Source of the DNA: Dama dama
Lineage: Eukaryota; Chordata; Mammalia; Artiodactyla; Cervidae
Assembly (NCBI RefSeq): GCF_033118175.1
Contig: NC_083692.1
Coordinates: 92,243,501-92,307,500, forward strand
Direction of reading: 5' to 3'
DNA: 64,000 nt
A model generated the notes under the pieces. The model was given only the letters and a program-made list of their open reading frames with translations, ran no database searches and was not told the DNA's origin. The position numbers and the translations under genes are program-made. Position 1 is the first letter of the stretch. Every line of letters starts with the position of its first letter. Shown piece by piece: positions 1-9,989 of this stretch.

Positions 1-787
1 GCTGAGAGAACCATCAGGCTGTGATGCAGATTCCACGCTGAGTGAAGCAAGAGGGGAAAAAGGTTGAGTGGCAGCGGCCTAGATTTCCTGCAGTGTAATA
101 CAGGTTTGGGAAGGGCTGTCAGGGGGTCCTTGAGCCAGTGGGGGCCATCAGAGAGGCCCCATGTCTCCCAGGACGAGGGGCCCTAGTATTTCTGCAGCAC
201 TCAGTCAATGGCTGGGAGCAGCCCACAAGACACTAGGAAGCATGGCCTGCGTGCAATGGTGGATTTAACAGCACCGCAGCTGGCGCCCTTGGTTAATTAG
301 CCGCCTGTCATCCGTGGTCTCTGAGGTGTACCCTCTTGGCTGCTGCCCCACAATGAGGAAGAGTGAGGAGCTAGGCCTGAGGGCAGGGTCCGCTCACCAG
401 AGGTGGGAGAGGGACCTCCCTCCACTTCTGAGAGATCTCTTAGTTTCTCTGACTGTACGGAGAGCGTGGTGGTGAGGGAAGCTTTGCTAGTCTCTCATGC
501 AGCCCAGGCTGGGCCAGTAAAAGCTCTGCTGGTTGTGATGAATGGGCTTGGGGCCACCATCCCTCCAAACTGTGCCATTGTAGCTGTCGTTCTCCATGCA
601 AATTATGATTTGCCTGTTGTTTGCACTGTCGGGAGATGGGCAAGACAGAAATGAGAGGCCATCCTTCTGCTGCTTTTAGATGTTTTCTGTTAATTGAGGT
701 CATGAAGATGTCAGGTTTTTCTGTGAGAACATTCCAGAGTGTTCAGTCTCCACTTCAAGAGTTGGATAAGCTTTAACAGTGTGGGGG
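1..787. other. Intergenic stretch, no gene recognised
   Basis: No known repeat and no recognisable coding motif is visible. Two overlapping short open frames (403-654 on + and 440-703 on -) share no similarity I recognise and look like chance frames. The stretch is richer in G+C than the AT-rich DNA further along. Confidence 0.5.
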
Positions 788-917
788 AACTTCCCTGGCA
801 GTCCGGTGATTAAGACTTCAAGCTTCCACTGTAGGGGACCCCAGTTTGATCCCTGGTGGGGGAACTAAAATCCCTCATGCAGTGAGGTGTGGCCAAAAAA
901 ATAAATAAATAAAAAGG
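788..917 (+). mobile_element. CHR-type tRNA-derived SINE
   Basis: It starts with the SINE head ACTTCCCTGGCAGTCC, carries the B-box-like segment TTTGATCCCTGG, then AACTAAAATCCC and GTGTGGCC, and ends in an A-rich (AAAT)n tail. This order is typical of artiodactyl CHR/SINE2 elements. Confidence 0.85.
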
Positions 918-960
918 AGTTGTCACCCACAGCCTCTCGTTTATGTTAGGCTTCACTCTT

Positions 961-1109
961 TTTTTAAAGTCTTTATTGAATTTGTTACAACACTTTCTGT
1001 TTTCTGTTTTTGTTTCTTGGCCACAAGGCATGTGGGATTTTAGCTACCTGATCAGGGATCAAACCCTCATCCTCTGTATTGGAAGGCAAAGTGTTAACTA
1101 CTAGACCAC
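961..1109 (-). mobile_element. CHR-type SINE with TSD
   Basis: Reverse-oriented SINE: T-rich tail, TTGGCCACAAGGCATGTGGG, then CTGATCAGGGATCAAACC and the terminal tRNA-like part. It is flanked by the direct repeat CTTCACTCTT (951-960 and 1110-1119), the target-site duplication of its insertion. Confidence 0.85.
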
Positions 1110-1119
1110 CTTCACTCTT

Positions 1120-1581
1120 GGTGTTGGGACATTCTTTGGATTTTGACATTGTATAATGCATTTTCCACCATGATAGTATCCTCCAGAGTAGTTTAACTGT
1201 CCTCTAAATTCTTTGTGCTGTATTTATTCATCTCCCTGACCCCCTAACCCTGGGCAGTCACTGATCTTTCTACTGTCTCCTTAGTTTTGCATTTTCCAGA
1301 GTGTAGCTGGACTCACATGGTGTGTGCTCTTTTTGGATTGGCTTCTTTCACTTATTAACGTACATTTAAGTTTCTTGCCTGTTTTTCCACGGCTTAATAG
1401 CCGTACGTTTTAGTGCTGAATAACAGTCCATGACATGGATATACCACAGTTTGATTATTCATTTACCTACTGAAGGACATGTCAGTTGCTTCCAGTGATT
1501 TTGTAAGTACCCAATTTCCTGTGTTAAATACCTTCATGTTGAAAATACCTAGAGTGGTTTTTATTTCCTATACTTTACTCT
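1120..1581 (-). mobile_element. Old L1 (L1M-type) 3' fragment
   Basis: This is the antisense 3' part of an old mammalian L1. Visible landmarks include TTGGCTTCTTTCACTTA, a degenerate 'TGAATAACAGTCCATG' block, and the segment around ACCACAGTTTGATTATTCATT followed by CCTACTGAAGGACAT. Heavy divergence indicates an ancient insertion. Confidence 0.75.
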
Positions 1582-1590
1582 CATATACAG

Positions 1591-1857
1591 GCCGCTGCCG
1601 CCGCTAAGTCACTTCAGTCGTGTCTGACTCTGTGCGACCCCATAGACAGCAGCGCACCAGGCTCCCCCGTCCCTGGGATTCTCCAGGCGAGAACACTGGA
1701 GTGGGTTGCCATTTCCTTCTCCAGTGCATGCATGCATGCTAAGTCGTTTCAGTCGTATCTGACTCTGTGTGACCCCATGGCCACAGCCCACCAGGCTCCT
1801 CTGTCCCTGGGGTTCTCCAGGCAAGAACACTGGAGTGGGTTGCCATTTCCTTCTCTA
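1591..1857 (-). mobile_element. Bov-A2 SINE (dimer) with TSD
   Basis: Two tandem Bov-A units in reverse orientation each contain GTCTGACTCTGTG, a GACCCCAT block and CTCCAGGC..GAACACTGGAGTGG. A CATG-rich linker at about 1,724-1,740 joins them. Flanking direct repeat CATATACAG at 1582-1590 and 1858-1866. A short open frame across it (1609-1830, -) is SINE sequence, not a gene. Confidence 0.9.
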
Positions 1858-1866
1858 CATATACAG

Positions 1867-2369
1867 CAGAAGGGGTCTATTAAGATATCGTAGATACTGT
1901 TTGTGTGGAGTAGAAGTCACAACAGAATGGGGCCCAGCTCAGAAACATGTTGACTTGACCATTGATTTTCTAATTTGTATCTTCATCATGTCAGTTAGTC
2001 TCATCAGACACCTCCATTTTGTTCTGCTCCCCGTGAGAGTGAAGAGATTAACATCACTGGCTGAGCTCAACAAAGAGTTCAGAGTCTCAGGTTCAGGCTT
2101 CACTGGCAGAACAAACATCTCTGGGCTCCTCCTGCCCCTGCGTCTCTGCTCCTGTAGATAGTTCTTTACTCAGTTCTAAGGGTACACTGAGCTTTTTCTC
2201 ATCTCAGGGTCTTTCCATTTGTGTTACGGATGCCCTTCCTGCAGTTCACCATATGTCCGGACATTTTGCCCCTTTCAGGTTTTAGTTCAAATGTTCACTT
2301 CCTTGTATAGTGTTGTTATATAACAACAACTCTATTGTTGTTTTCTAGGACATCTCCCTTTTTTGCAGA
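1867..2369. other. Intergenic; contains an L2-like fragment at about 2,195-2,320
   Basis: Around 2,195-2,320 the series TCTCAGGGTCTTTCCATTTG, CTTCCTGCAGTTCACC and TTTTAGTTCAAATGTTCACTT resembles the + strand of an L2 LINE 3' region. The rest holds nothing I recognise. The open frame at 1769-2161 (+) begins inside the preceding SINE and is not supported as a gene. Confidence 0.45.
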
Positions 2370-2370
2370 A

Positions 2371-2660
2371 CTGTGCTTAGTTGCTCAGTCGTGTCCAACT
2401 CTTTGCTACTCTATGGACCGTAGCCGCCAAGCTCCTCTGTCCATAGGATTCTCCAGGCAAAAACGCTGGAGTGGGTTGCCATGCCCTCCTCCAGGGGACC
2501 TTGCCACCTTAGGGATCAAACCCAGGTCTCCTGCATTGCTGGTGGGTTCTTTACCATCTGAGCCACCAGGAAAGCTCAAGAATACTGGAATGGGTAGCCT
2601 ATGTCTTCTCCATGGGATCTTTCCGACCCAGGAATCGAACCAGGGTATACTGCATTGGTG
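2371..2660 (-). mobile_element. Bov-tA SINE with duplicated tRNA-like part
   Basis: Reverse-oriented Bov-tA: TTGCTCAGTCGTGTCC, TCTCCAGGCAAAAACGCTGG, then the tRNA-derived part ending GAGCCACCAGG. A second partial unit follows from about 2,578 (AAGAATACTGGAATGGG to TGCATTGG). The same arrangement recurs at 48,122-48,452. Confidence 0.85.
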
Positions 2661-3205
2661 ATCAACTCACACAATTCTGTAAATTACCTGATTTCAACTG
2701 GGTGGTTCTGCCGGTCATTCTTGGGGTTTCTGATGTAGCTGCTGTCAGACAGCGGCTAGTCCTAGCACATCCAGAATGGCTTCATTCGCCCGGTTGTTGC
2801 TTTGGCAGGGACGGTTGGAAGATTGGAGCCAGACGCTGGGATGGCCAGGCTTCTATTGTTGGTGCCGTCGGGGGGCCTCTCCCTGCTCCCACTGCTGTGT
2901 TGTGTCTCTGTGTGGTTTCTCCAGCAGGGTGGCCAAACTTCTTACATGGTGGCCTACACTCCAAACAAACTCAAATACAAGCAGCTGCCCCCCTCAAGGC
3001 GTACAACGGCATTTCTGTCACATCTTCTGATTGAAGCAAGTTACAGACCTGACCCATATTCCACGTGGAAGGGGACTACGCAAGGATGTGAACACCAGGA
3101 GACTTGGTGCATTAGGGTTCACCTTTCCTTACTAGCTACCACAGTGCTCAAACACTGTTGGTCCGTGGACTTCGCCAACATTCATTAAGCTGCTGATGAG
3201 TTATA
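2661..3205. repeat. Probable ancient interspersed repeat, class uncertain
   Basis: The run from ACTTCTTACATGGTGGC (about 2,938) through AAGCAAGTTACAGACC to GGACTACGCAAGGATGTGAA (about 3,074) resembles a widespread old mammalian repeat. I cannot assign its class. Several short overlapping frames here (2,612-3,188) show no protein family. Confidence 0.4.
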
Positions 3206-3218
3206 ATGGTGAGTATTT

Positions 3219-3256
3219 ATGATGGTGGTGGTGGTGATGATGAGGATGATAAATGA
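3219..3256. repeat. GGT/GAT microsatellite
   Basis: Short run of GGT then GAT units (ATGGTGGTGGTGGTGATGATGAGGATGAT). Confidence 0.7.
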
Positions 3257-3639
3257 GGATTCTGTCTGCAGTTTTTCTCCTTTGAAGTTGAGGTAGTTCG
3301 TAGGAAAACCATAGGAAGGTTCTCTAAGAACTGGGAGCCAAATGACCTAAGAATCAAAAAAGTTAAAAGCTACACATGATGAATGATGTTAGCCATCTGG
3401 AAAAGTTTTTAGGACTAAAGTGTAAGTCATTCAAGAAGAAAAGTAATCACTAAATTTCATAAATAGGAAGGTATTGATAACAAGAGTGAATTTTAACAGG
3501 GAATTGGGTTGTGCATCAGAATAAAGTGGATTAAGGAGTAAGTGGGACATGCCAACAAGGGCAGAACAAGGGTAACAAGTTTTTCAAGCTATGTAGCCAG
3601 GGGCTTAGAGGCATTATTGGTGAGAAAGGAAATAGGTAT
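3257..3639. other. Intergenic, nothing recognised
   Basis: AT-rich sequence without a recognisable repeat, RNA gene or coding frame. Confidence 0.5.
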
Positions 3640-3790
3640 AATCTTTTTGGATGGTAACCAGGTAGCAAACAATAAAAGCCTTGAATGTATTAGTATCTTT
3701 TGACCTAGTTATTCAACTTCTAAGAGATCAGCTTAGTGAAATCATTAGACATATGCAAGGATTTATATACCAGGAAATTCACTTAACAAA
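3640..3790 (+). mobile_element. Old L1-type fragment
   Basis: The segment TTTTGACCTAGTTATTCAAC..TTCTAAGAGATCAGC matches the typical L1 ORF2 C-terminal coding pattern (coding for a 'DPAI'-like stretch followed by 'LLG..') in a very degraded form. Confidence 0.5.
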
Positions 3791-3824
3791 TATTTTTTTT
3801 ATTGTTAAATATATCTTATATACA

Positions 3825-4480
3825 GAAGCATGTCCAAAACACTGGAGCTTACTTTAAAGAATAGTAATAAAGTAAGTGCCTGTATAGCCATCATCCAGGA
3901 TACAAGTAAACGATTTCTCCCCCTGTGTCCTTTCCTAATTTCATGCCTCTCTTCCCCACCATGGGTAATAATCATCCTAACCTTTGAACAATAACTCCTT
4001 TGCTTTTTCTTTCAATTTCACTACCTTGAATATATCTCTACATGATATAATGTTTAGTTTTGTCTGTTTTCAAACTTAATATAAATGCAATCATGCTGTT
4101 TGTGTTCTTGAACAATTTGCTTCTTTTGTTCTCCATTATGTCTTTAAGATTCTTCATTGTTGAGGGGTGTGGATCCAGTTCATTCATTTCTACTGCTGTA
4201 TAATATTTATCTTCTCTATCTTGATAGATATTTGATTATTTTATTTTTGCTATTATGAGCAAGGCTGCTAAAAACACTTAATTCACATTTTCTTTCACAC
4301 ATGTACAAGAACTTCTCTTGAGTACAATCAAAGAGATGGAACAGCTAGATTAGTATATATTCTGCTTTCCTAAAAATGCCAAACTGTTTTCTGAAGTGAC
4401 TTTACTAATTTACATTTTGATGTATGAACGTTTGAGTTGCCCTGCATCCTCATCAGCGCTTGAAATTGTTAGACGTTCTT
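3825..4480 (-). mobile_element. Old L1M-type 3' fragment
   Basis: Antisense old L1. Landmarks are GCCATCATCCAGG, a block of CCACCATGGGTAATAATCA, the degenerate ATGTCTTTAAGATTCTTCATTG, TACTGCTGTATAATATTTA, and ATGCCAAACTGTTTTCTGAA. The 75-aa frame at 4396 overlaps its end and is not a gene. Confidence 0.75.
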
Positions 4481-4819
4481 GCTTTTGCCAACCTAAGGTA
4501 CCGAATGGTATCTGTCAAGCAGAAGGCTGTGCACCACTCGCCAATACCTGGACCGGGGGTGGGGGGGACTCCAACGCCACGGTGGCTAGCAGAGGTCATG
4601 ACAGTGCCAACCACCAGAAATAGAAATCCAAGTACGTTTGCCCATTGTATCTTGGTACTGGAGTCACCAAGAAAAATACAGCGCAGTCCAGCATGAATGC
4701 AGTACTTTCACTCTCAGAGAAAACCACAGACTACGATCAGCTCTAATCGTGTGTGTTGGTTTCCCGTGGCTGGGGGCCCCTCAGCAGCCCGTGCAGGGCC
4801 ATTGGCCTACATGCCACAG
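4481..4819. other. Unidentified G+C-richer block (left half)
   Basis: No repeat is recognised. Together with 5027-5284 it forms one block interrupted by a Bov-tA. Overlapping short frames occur (4396-4623, 4460-4696, 4638-4955) but none shows a known motif. Confidence 0.4.
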
Positions 4820-5026
4820 CCTGTGTGTTAGCTGCTCAGTCGTGTCCGACCGCGACCTCATGAACTGTAGCCCGCCAGGCTTCTCTGTCCATGGAATTCT
4901 CCAGGCAAGAATACCCGAGTGGATTGCCATTGCCTTCTCCAGCAGATCTTCCTGACTCAGGGATTGAACCCTGGTCTCCTGCATCCCAGGCAGATTCTTT
5001 ACTGTCTGAGCAACAGGGAAGCACTG
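4820..5026 (-). mobile_element. Bov-tA SINE with TSD
   Basis: Reverse-oriented Bov-tA: GCTCAGTCGTGTCCGACC, CATGGAATTCTCCAGGCAAG, TTGCCTTCTCCAGC, and the tRNA-like end GTCTGAGCAACAGGGAAGC. Direct repeat TGCCACAG at 4812-4819 and 5027-5034. Confidence 0.85.
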
Positions 5027-5284
5027 TGCCACAGTAGGGGGACCCTGGCCCCCGTGGAGTCTGAAAACCCGACACATGAGATCACTGATATGCATGCTCA
5101 AGCAGACCAAACCAATATACGTTGAGCCCAAAACCAGGAAAGAGAATCCCTCAAAAGTAGTTATGTCTGCCAAGGTTGTGTGGGCTCCTTATCTCTCAGC
5201 AAGGAGGTGTTCCAGGCCCAAGACCCCTTCTTACATGGCTAAGCAAGGATTGAAAGACTGCACATCAGACAGGCTTCCCCAATA
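5027..5284. other. Unidentified block (right half)
   Basis: Continuation of the unidentified block interrupted by the preceding SINE. A 69-aa + frame at 5076-5285 has no recognisable domain. Confidence 0.4.
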
Positions 5285-5750
5285 GTATCTTGTTGTGTTC
5301 ATGAAGAATGCAATTCACATTTAGTACAATTCACCCATTTAAACTATATAACTCCATGCTATCTAATATAGTCACATAGTTGTGCAATCATTACTACTAT
5401 CTAATTTTTGCAACATGTTCATTACCCTAAAGGTAACCCTATATCCATCAGCAGTTACTTCCCTATTACCTCCAGCGCTTGACTAATCACTTCCTGGTTC
5501 TACAGATTTTCTATTCTGGACATTTCATACAGATAGAATTACATAATACATAGCCTTTGATGATTGGCTTTTTTCACATTTCCAAGTTTCCAAGTTTCAT
5601 GAAGGTTGTAACACATATCAGAACTTCATCATTTATTTTTATTTTATGAATAATAAACCATTATATGGCTATACTAAATTTTATAATAAATGTTTTATGA
5701 TGAATGTTTTTTCATTCATCAGTTGATGAACATTTGGGTTGTTTCCTTTC
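5285..5750 (-). mobile_element. Old L1M-type 3' fragment
   Basis: Antisense L1: ATTCACCCATTTAAACTATA, CAACATGTTCATTACCCTAA, TTCTATTCTGGACATTTCAT, and TTCATTCATCAGTTGATGAA followed by TTTGGGTTGTTTCC. A tandem 12-bp TTTCCAAGTTTC repeat lies at about 5,579-5,600. Confidence 0.75.
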
Positions 5751-6114
5751 TTATTGTGGAATACAAGATCTTGGAACACTTTAATTCTGTTTATTCCTCT
5801 CATGACTTCCATGAAACTGTTACATGTATTTTAATTTTAAATATTGTTGTTTACTCCATTTTAAAATGTAAACAATTTAAAATAATTGCATAGAAATCAT
5901 ATGGGGGATAAATGGAGTTAAAGTGTTCTAAGATCTTTAATTTTACAGTAGGAAATTAAATATATTAATTACAAAGACTGGTACATGTGTTGTGGCTTTA
6001 TAGTTAATGTTTTTATTTATGCACATAACTATCACTTTCTTATTCTTCATTTGTTTTCATTTCAGACCCTCTATTTGAGCTTAAATTCTCTCCAATATAA
6101 ATATGTATGTGTGT
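5751..6114. other. AT-rich intergenic, nothing recognised
   Basis: Very AT-rich. Small frames at 5690-5893 and 5985-6209 are composition-driven. Confidence 0.5.
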
Positions 6115-6262
6115 GTATGTTTAAATATCAATGTACCAAGAAAATAAAACACTATCAGTTTAGAATTTTATACCCAGTGAAATATCTTTCAAGAATGAGG
6201 GCAAAATAAAGGTGTTTGCAGATAAAAACAGTGAGAGGCTTTGCTAGCAGCAGACCCACACT
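6115..6262 (+). mobile_element. L1 ORF2 fragment
   Basis: The sense sequence TTTTATACCCAGTGAAATAT..CAAGAATGAGGGCAAAATAA..GCAGACCCACACTAAAGGAA is a classic L1 internal segment. Confidence 0.7.
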
Positions 6263-6523
6263 AAAGGAAATGCTAGTGAATATAGTTTGGCACGCTGAAG
6301 GTATCATTCTACTAGCTTTGTGTGCACACTGTGGCCTGAGGGAGCGTAGATCTTAATCTATCCATTGCTCTTTTCAAACTAAACTGCCTTTTATTTCTGG
6401 CTGCTTTTAAGATTTTTATTTGTTTGTTTGCATTTGCTCTTCTGAGTTCTGCCTTCTTGTAGTCTTTGGCCTGGATATTTTTTTATCTCCTTGCTCCTTA
6501 TTGCTTTTGAATATAGTTGATTT

Positions 6524-6563
6524 GTTTTTCGGACACAACTGAGCAACGGAACTGAACTGAACT
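6524..6563 (+). mobile_element. BovB 3' tip
   Basis: TTCGGACACAACTGAGCAAC and GGAACTGAACTGAACTGA match the terminal bases and short tandem tail of a BovB LINE; only about 40 bp survive or were inserted. Confidence 0.65.
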
Positions 6564-6829
6564 GATTTGTTTTTAGTGGGAGTATCTATTTGGTAACTTA
6601 GCCTGGAATGATACCAGAAATAAAACATCAAGTGTAATAACACAACATTAGAAATAATATTACTTCCCCCAAAATAGCTACTGGTTAAATAAAAGGGTAC
6701 ATCCTTTCGATGGTATAGTAGGTAAACATTTAACTCATCTTTTTAAAGGGAAATGTATGTCAGAAGAGCAGACTGTCTTAACTATAATCAAAGCAGGATC
6801 AAAAGTAGGAATGGAACCTGCATGTTTTG

Positions 6830-6990
6830 AAAGCTTCCTATGTTTTAGACTCTACTGTGTGAGTATTTATATGGACTATTGCTTTTAATATATACAACAA
6901 ACCCATGCCATAGAGATTATTGTTCCTCATCTAAAGAAAATACTCAGAAAGATAATAACTTGTCCAAGACCATCTGCCAAGGACAAATAA
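6830..6990 (-). mobile_element. MIR-like SINE fragment
   Basis: Antisense MIR core pattern: ATTATTGTTCCTCATCTAAA, AAATACTCAGAAAGATAATAA, CTTGTCCAAGA. Strongly diverged. Confidence 0.5.
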
Positions 6991-7668
6991 AATGACAAAT
7001 GACTACATACATTAACTATCTGAAGAAAAGCTACTAGCAGGAGGTCAAGAGCCAAGGAAAGATGAGAGAAAGAGTCAGCTTGGCAGGGGCAGTGATCTGT
7101 CCACCTCTATACAAGTGATAGGGATACTAATGGCCAGTGTGATGTCTCGTCAGTTTGCCCAGCACATCGCTACAACAGCATCAGATAATTCTAGAGCCTT
7201 GGAGCACATCTAGCCAACTCTCCCAGCTCTCATCAGCTACCTTCTGACATGTTTTTCTGCAGATGAAAGGATCTGTACCATTTTAACTATCTTGACAGTC
7301 ATATTCTCACTCTAAATTAATACCTCAGATTTGAGTTTATTCATCAGTCCCTTGTAAGTTGGACCATGTGAACCCATCCCTCTGTGCTTTGTCCCTTCTT
7401 GGTGCTTTGACGAAGTTGAGTTTCTGGACTTGCAGAGCTGAGAACTAAATCCTGCACCAGGGGAACTCAAGGTAGCTCCCTGGGAGCCTTCAGTGGCAGC
7501 TGGTCAGTCTATCTTGTATCTTCACCTTACTAAATTTAAGGGCAGTTTGAATAAGTTGTTGAAATGTCTTCTCACTTATTGTTTTTATCTCTCACATCCA
7601 AACCCATCTTTCTATCCTTTGCAATATGATGCTGGATCTAGAATTCTGGAAACTACATTTCTTCTTTG
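6991..7668. other. Intergenic, nothing recognised
   Basis: Apparently unique sequence. The 70-aa + frame at 7493-7705 is unsupported and runs into a BovB fragment. Confidence 0.5.
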
Positions 7669-7783
7669 TCAGTTCAGTTCAGTAGAGTTGCTCAGTCACG
7701 TCTGACTCTTTGCGACCCCATGCACTGCAGCACACCAGGCTTCCCTGTCCGTCACCAACTCCCGGAGCTTGCTCAAAAGCATC
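7669..7783 (-). mobile_element. BovB 3' end fragment
   Basis: Starts at the reverse of the BovB tail (CAGTTCAGTTCAGTAGAG), then GCTCAGTCACGTCTGACTC, ACTGCAGCACACCAGGCTTC and CACCAACTCCCGGAGCTTGC. The element is truncated at about 115 bp. Confidence 0.8.
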
Positions 7784-8784
7784 CTGCCTTCTCAGAGATA
7801 CCTTGTAAGCTGACTGAGACTCTTTTTTCCAAGGTCAGCTTCCTCCTCTGAGTTCCTAAGTTTTAATAATTCCAGTTTCCTTTCTTCATTCCCCAGTTCT
7901 AGGGGTGGTAAATGCTTCTTGCAGTTGCTACCTCTGTGACAACTCATCTTGCCTTTTCCTTTTCTTAGTTAACAACTTTATACATAGATAACAATTATAT
8001 TTTCTCTGTTCTAGTAACTGGTATGATTTCCGTCTCTTGACTGTACCTTGAATGATACAGATGTATATGAGCTGCAATTTTTCTGCTCTTTCCTTTATTG
8101 AAATTGGCAAGAAGACATTCACTCATGTCTCAGAATTTATATATGATTTGCAAAAAAAATAAAAACCAAGATGAGTTCACATCAAGCAATTTGTCAAAAT
8201 AGGAAGAAAAGCAGAAGAAATAAATGAACAATACAATGGCATGTTTTGTCGGTATTTGATTCCCCCCACTCTCTACAACTGAGCAGTTGTTCACGGTGCT
8301 CCAACATCTTTTTCTTAGTTCTAGAAGCCAATAAATCCCAGAATAACACCATTACAGTAGAACAAACTGCACAGCCCGAAGATAGATTTACCAGAATGAT
8401 GTCAGCTGATTGTTTCCATAGTACTGAGTGCTTACTTTGGGGTTTTCTTAGAGCTGAATTGTCAAAAGGTTGTTATTTTGGCTTGAGGAAAAGCTTAAAA
8501 GGATATTCTAGGGGAAGAGAGCATGGCTTAACAATTGCTTACTTCTGGGGCTGCAGAGGGCAAAGGAAAAATAACTCAAGGACAAGCTATGAACAGTTTG
8601 TAGCCAAAGTTACCTCCACGAGAAGAAACACTTAGCTGGTATGTCAAAGAAATAAGGCTTAAACCAAAGTTGGAATTTAAAAACCCTGGCTTTGTACAAT
8701 TATTCAAGCTTAGATTGCCGAATGTTGCTGAGAAATCTAGCTGCTTTAAATCTGTTTAGGATATCCCAGTTTGAAAGGAATGGT
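7784..8784. other. Intergenic, nothing recognised
   Basis: Mostly AT-rich unique-looking sequence. A 129-aa + frame at 8246-8635 has no recognisable motif and no supporting signal; I regard it as chance. Confidence 0.45.
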
Positions 8785-9118
8785 TTGTGTTGTTTGTTTG
8801 TTTGAACACAGAGCATGCAGGGTCTTAGTTCCCAGTGAAAGTGAAAGTGGCCCAGTTGTGTCCGACTCTTTGCGACCCCGTGGACTATACACTCCATGGA
8901 GTTAGTTCTCCAGGCCAGAATACTGGAGTGGGTGGCCTTTCCCTTCTCCAGGGGATCTTCCCAACTGAAGGATCGAACCCAGGTCTCCTGCATTGCAGGC
9001 GGATTCTTTACCAGCTGAGCCACAAGGGAAGCCCCCTAGTTCCCCAACCAGGGGATTAAACCCATGCCCCTTGTAGTGCAAGGACAGAGTCTTAACTGCT
9101 GGACTGTCAGGGAAGGCC
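8785..9118 (-). mobile_element. CHR-type SINE split by a Bov-tA
   Basis: The left part ends CAGGGTCTTAGTTCCC; the right part resumes TAGTTCCCCAACCAGGGGAT and ends GTCTTAACTGCTGGACTGTC. The two halves are one reverse-oriented CHR SINE interrupted at 8,834-9,036. Confidence 0.75.
8834..9036 (-). mobile_element. Bov-tA SINE inserted in a CHR SINE, with TSD
   Basis: Reverse Bov-tA: GTGTCCGACTCTTTGCGACC, CCAGAATACTGGAGTGGG, GATCGAACCCAGGTCTCC and GAGCCACAAGGGAAGC. Direct repeat TAGTTCCC at 8826-8833 and 9037-9044. Confidence 0.9.
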
Positions 9119-9349
9119 CTGAAAAGGGAAGCTCCTTAAGCAGAACTACCTTACCAGCTGATCACCAGTTTATATCACCATAAATTTCCTTTGTTTTCCC
9201 TGAAATCTGGAACCTCCCTCCACCACAGAACTAGGCTCAAGGCGGGTTTATGGAAATAATTGTCTGTTTTGTACATCTGCACTGAGCCAACCATCACCCA
9301 TTTCAGAGAAATTGCTCCCTGTACCTTCTTTCTTTAAAATGTATTTCAT
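9119..9349. other. Intergenic, nothing recognised
   Basis: No repeat or coding signal recognised. Confidence 0.4.
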
Positions 9350-9362
9350 TATTAATAATATA

Positions 9363-9489
9363 CGTGTGTGTTAGTTGCTTAGTCATGTCCGACTCTTCAC
9401 AATACCGTGGACTATAGCCCTCCAGGCTCCTCCGTCCATGGGATTCTCCAGGCAAGAATACTGGAGTGGGTTGCCATTTCCTTCTCCAG
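9363..9489 (-). mobile_element. Bov-A SINE monomer with 13-bp TSD
   Basis: Reverse Bov-A unit (TTAGTCATGTCCGACTC to TTGCCATTTCCTTCTCC). Perfect direct repeat TATTAATAATATA at 9350-9362 and 9490-9502. Confidence 0.9.
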
Positions 9490-9502
9490 TATTAATAATA
9501 TA

Positions 9503-9950
9503 TGAAAGCAGCCAAATAGTCTTAAGCCTTTTTTGAGGACTGTAACTCTACAACATGTGCAAACTTCCCCATCACCCACACTTCTCTCTTTCCCAATCAC
9601 CACACCAAAGATATTTCAGTCAAACTGCACTGCCTATCTAAAGTGCCTTACTTCTGGTCTCTTACTACAGTCTTAACGCTACCATCAGTAAACCTCCATT
9701 CTAATCTTTGTCTTGCCTCATTCACACAGGTCTTAATAATTCTCTCTCTCTCTTTTTTAATGCAAATTACCTCCCAAAACACCATCATTTTCTGTGCATG
9801 ACAATGTAATTCATGTGACCACTGTAACATAAAAGTGGGAAGACAAAGGGTCTATATGTTGTAAGGTATCTGCAGTTTACTTAAAGTGGTAAAATACTGG
9901 CTCTGAGTATACTATAAATGGTTAGCTAGGTATATTATAATTCCTAGGGC
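9503..9950. other. Intergenic, nothing recognised
   Basis: Unique-looking sequence with a short CT run near 9,742-9,752. No supported gene. Confidence 0.45.
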
Positions 9951-9976
9951 ACACTTACACACACACACAGAGACAT
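9951..9976. repeat. CA microsatellite
   Basis: CACACTTACACACACACACA, a short dinucleotide run. Confidence 0.7.
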
Positions 9977-9989
9977 AGCCTAATGACTA

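Noticed and set aside
5579..5602. Tandem TTTCCAAGTTTC unit
   Set aside because: A simple two-copy slippage inside an old L1 fragment; not informative.
8246..8635. 129-aa + frame
   Set aside because: No motif, no supporting signal; could be chance. Left as unannotated.
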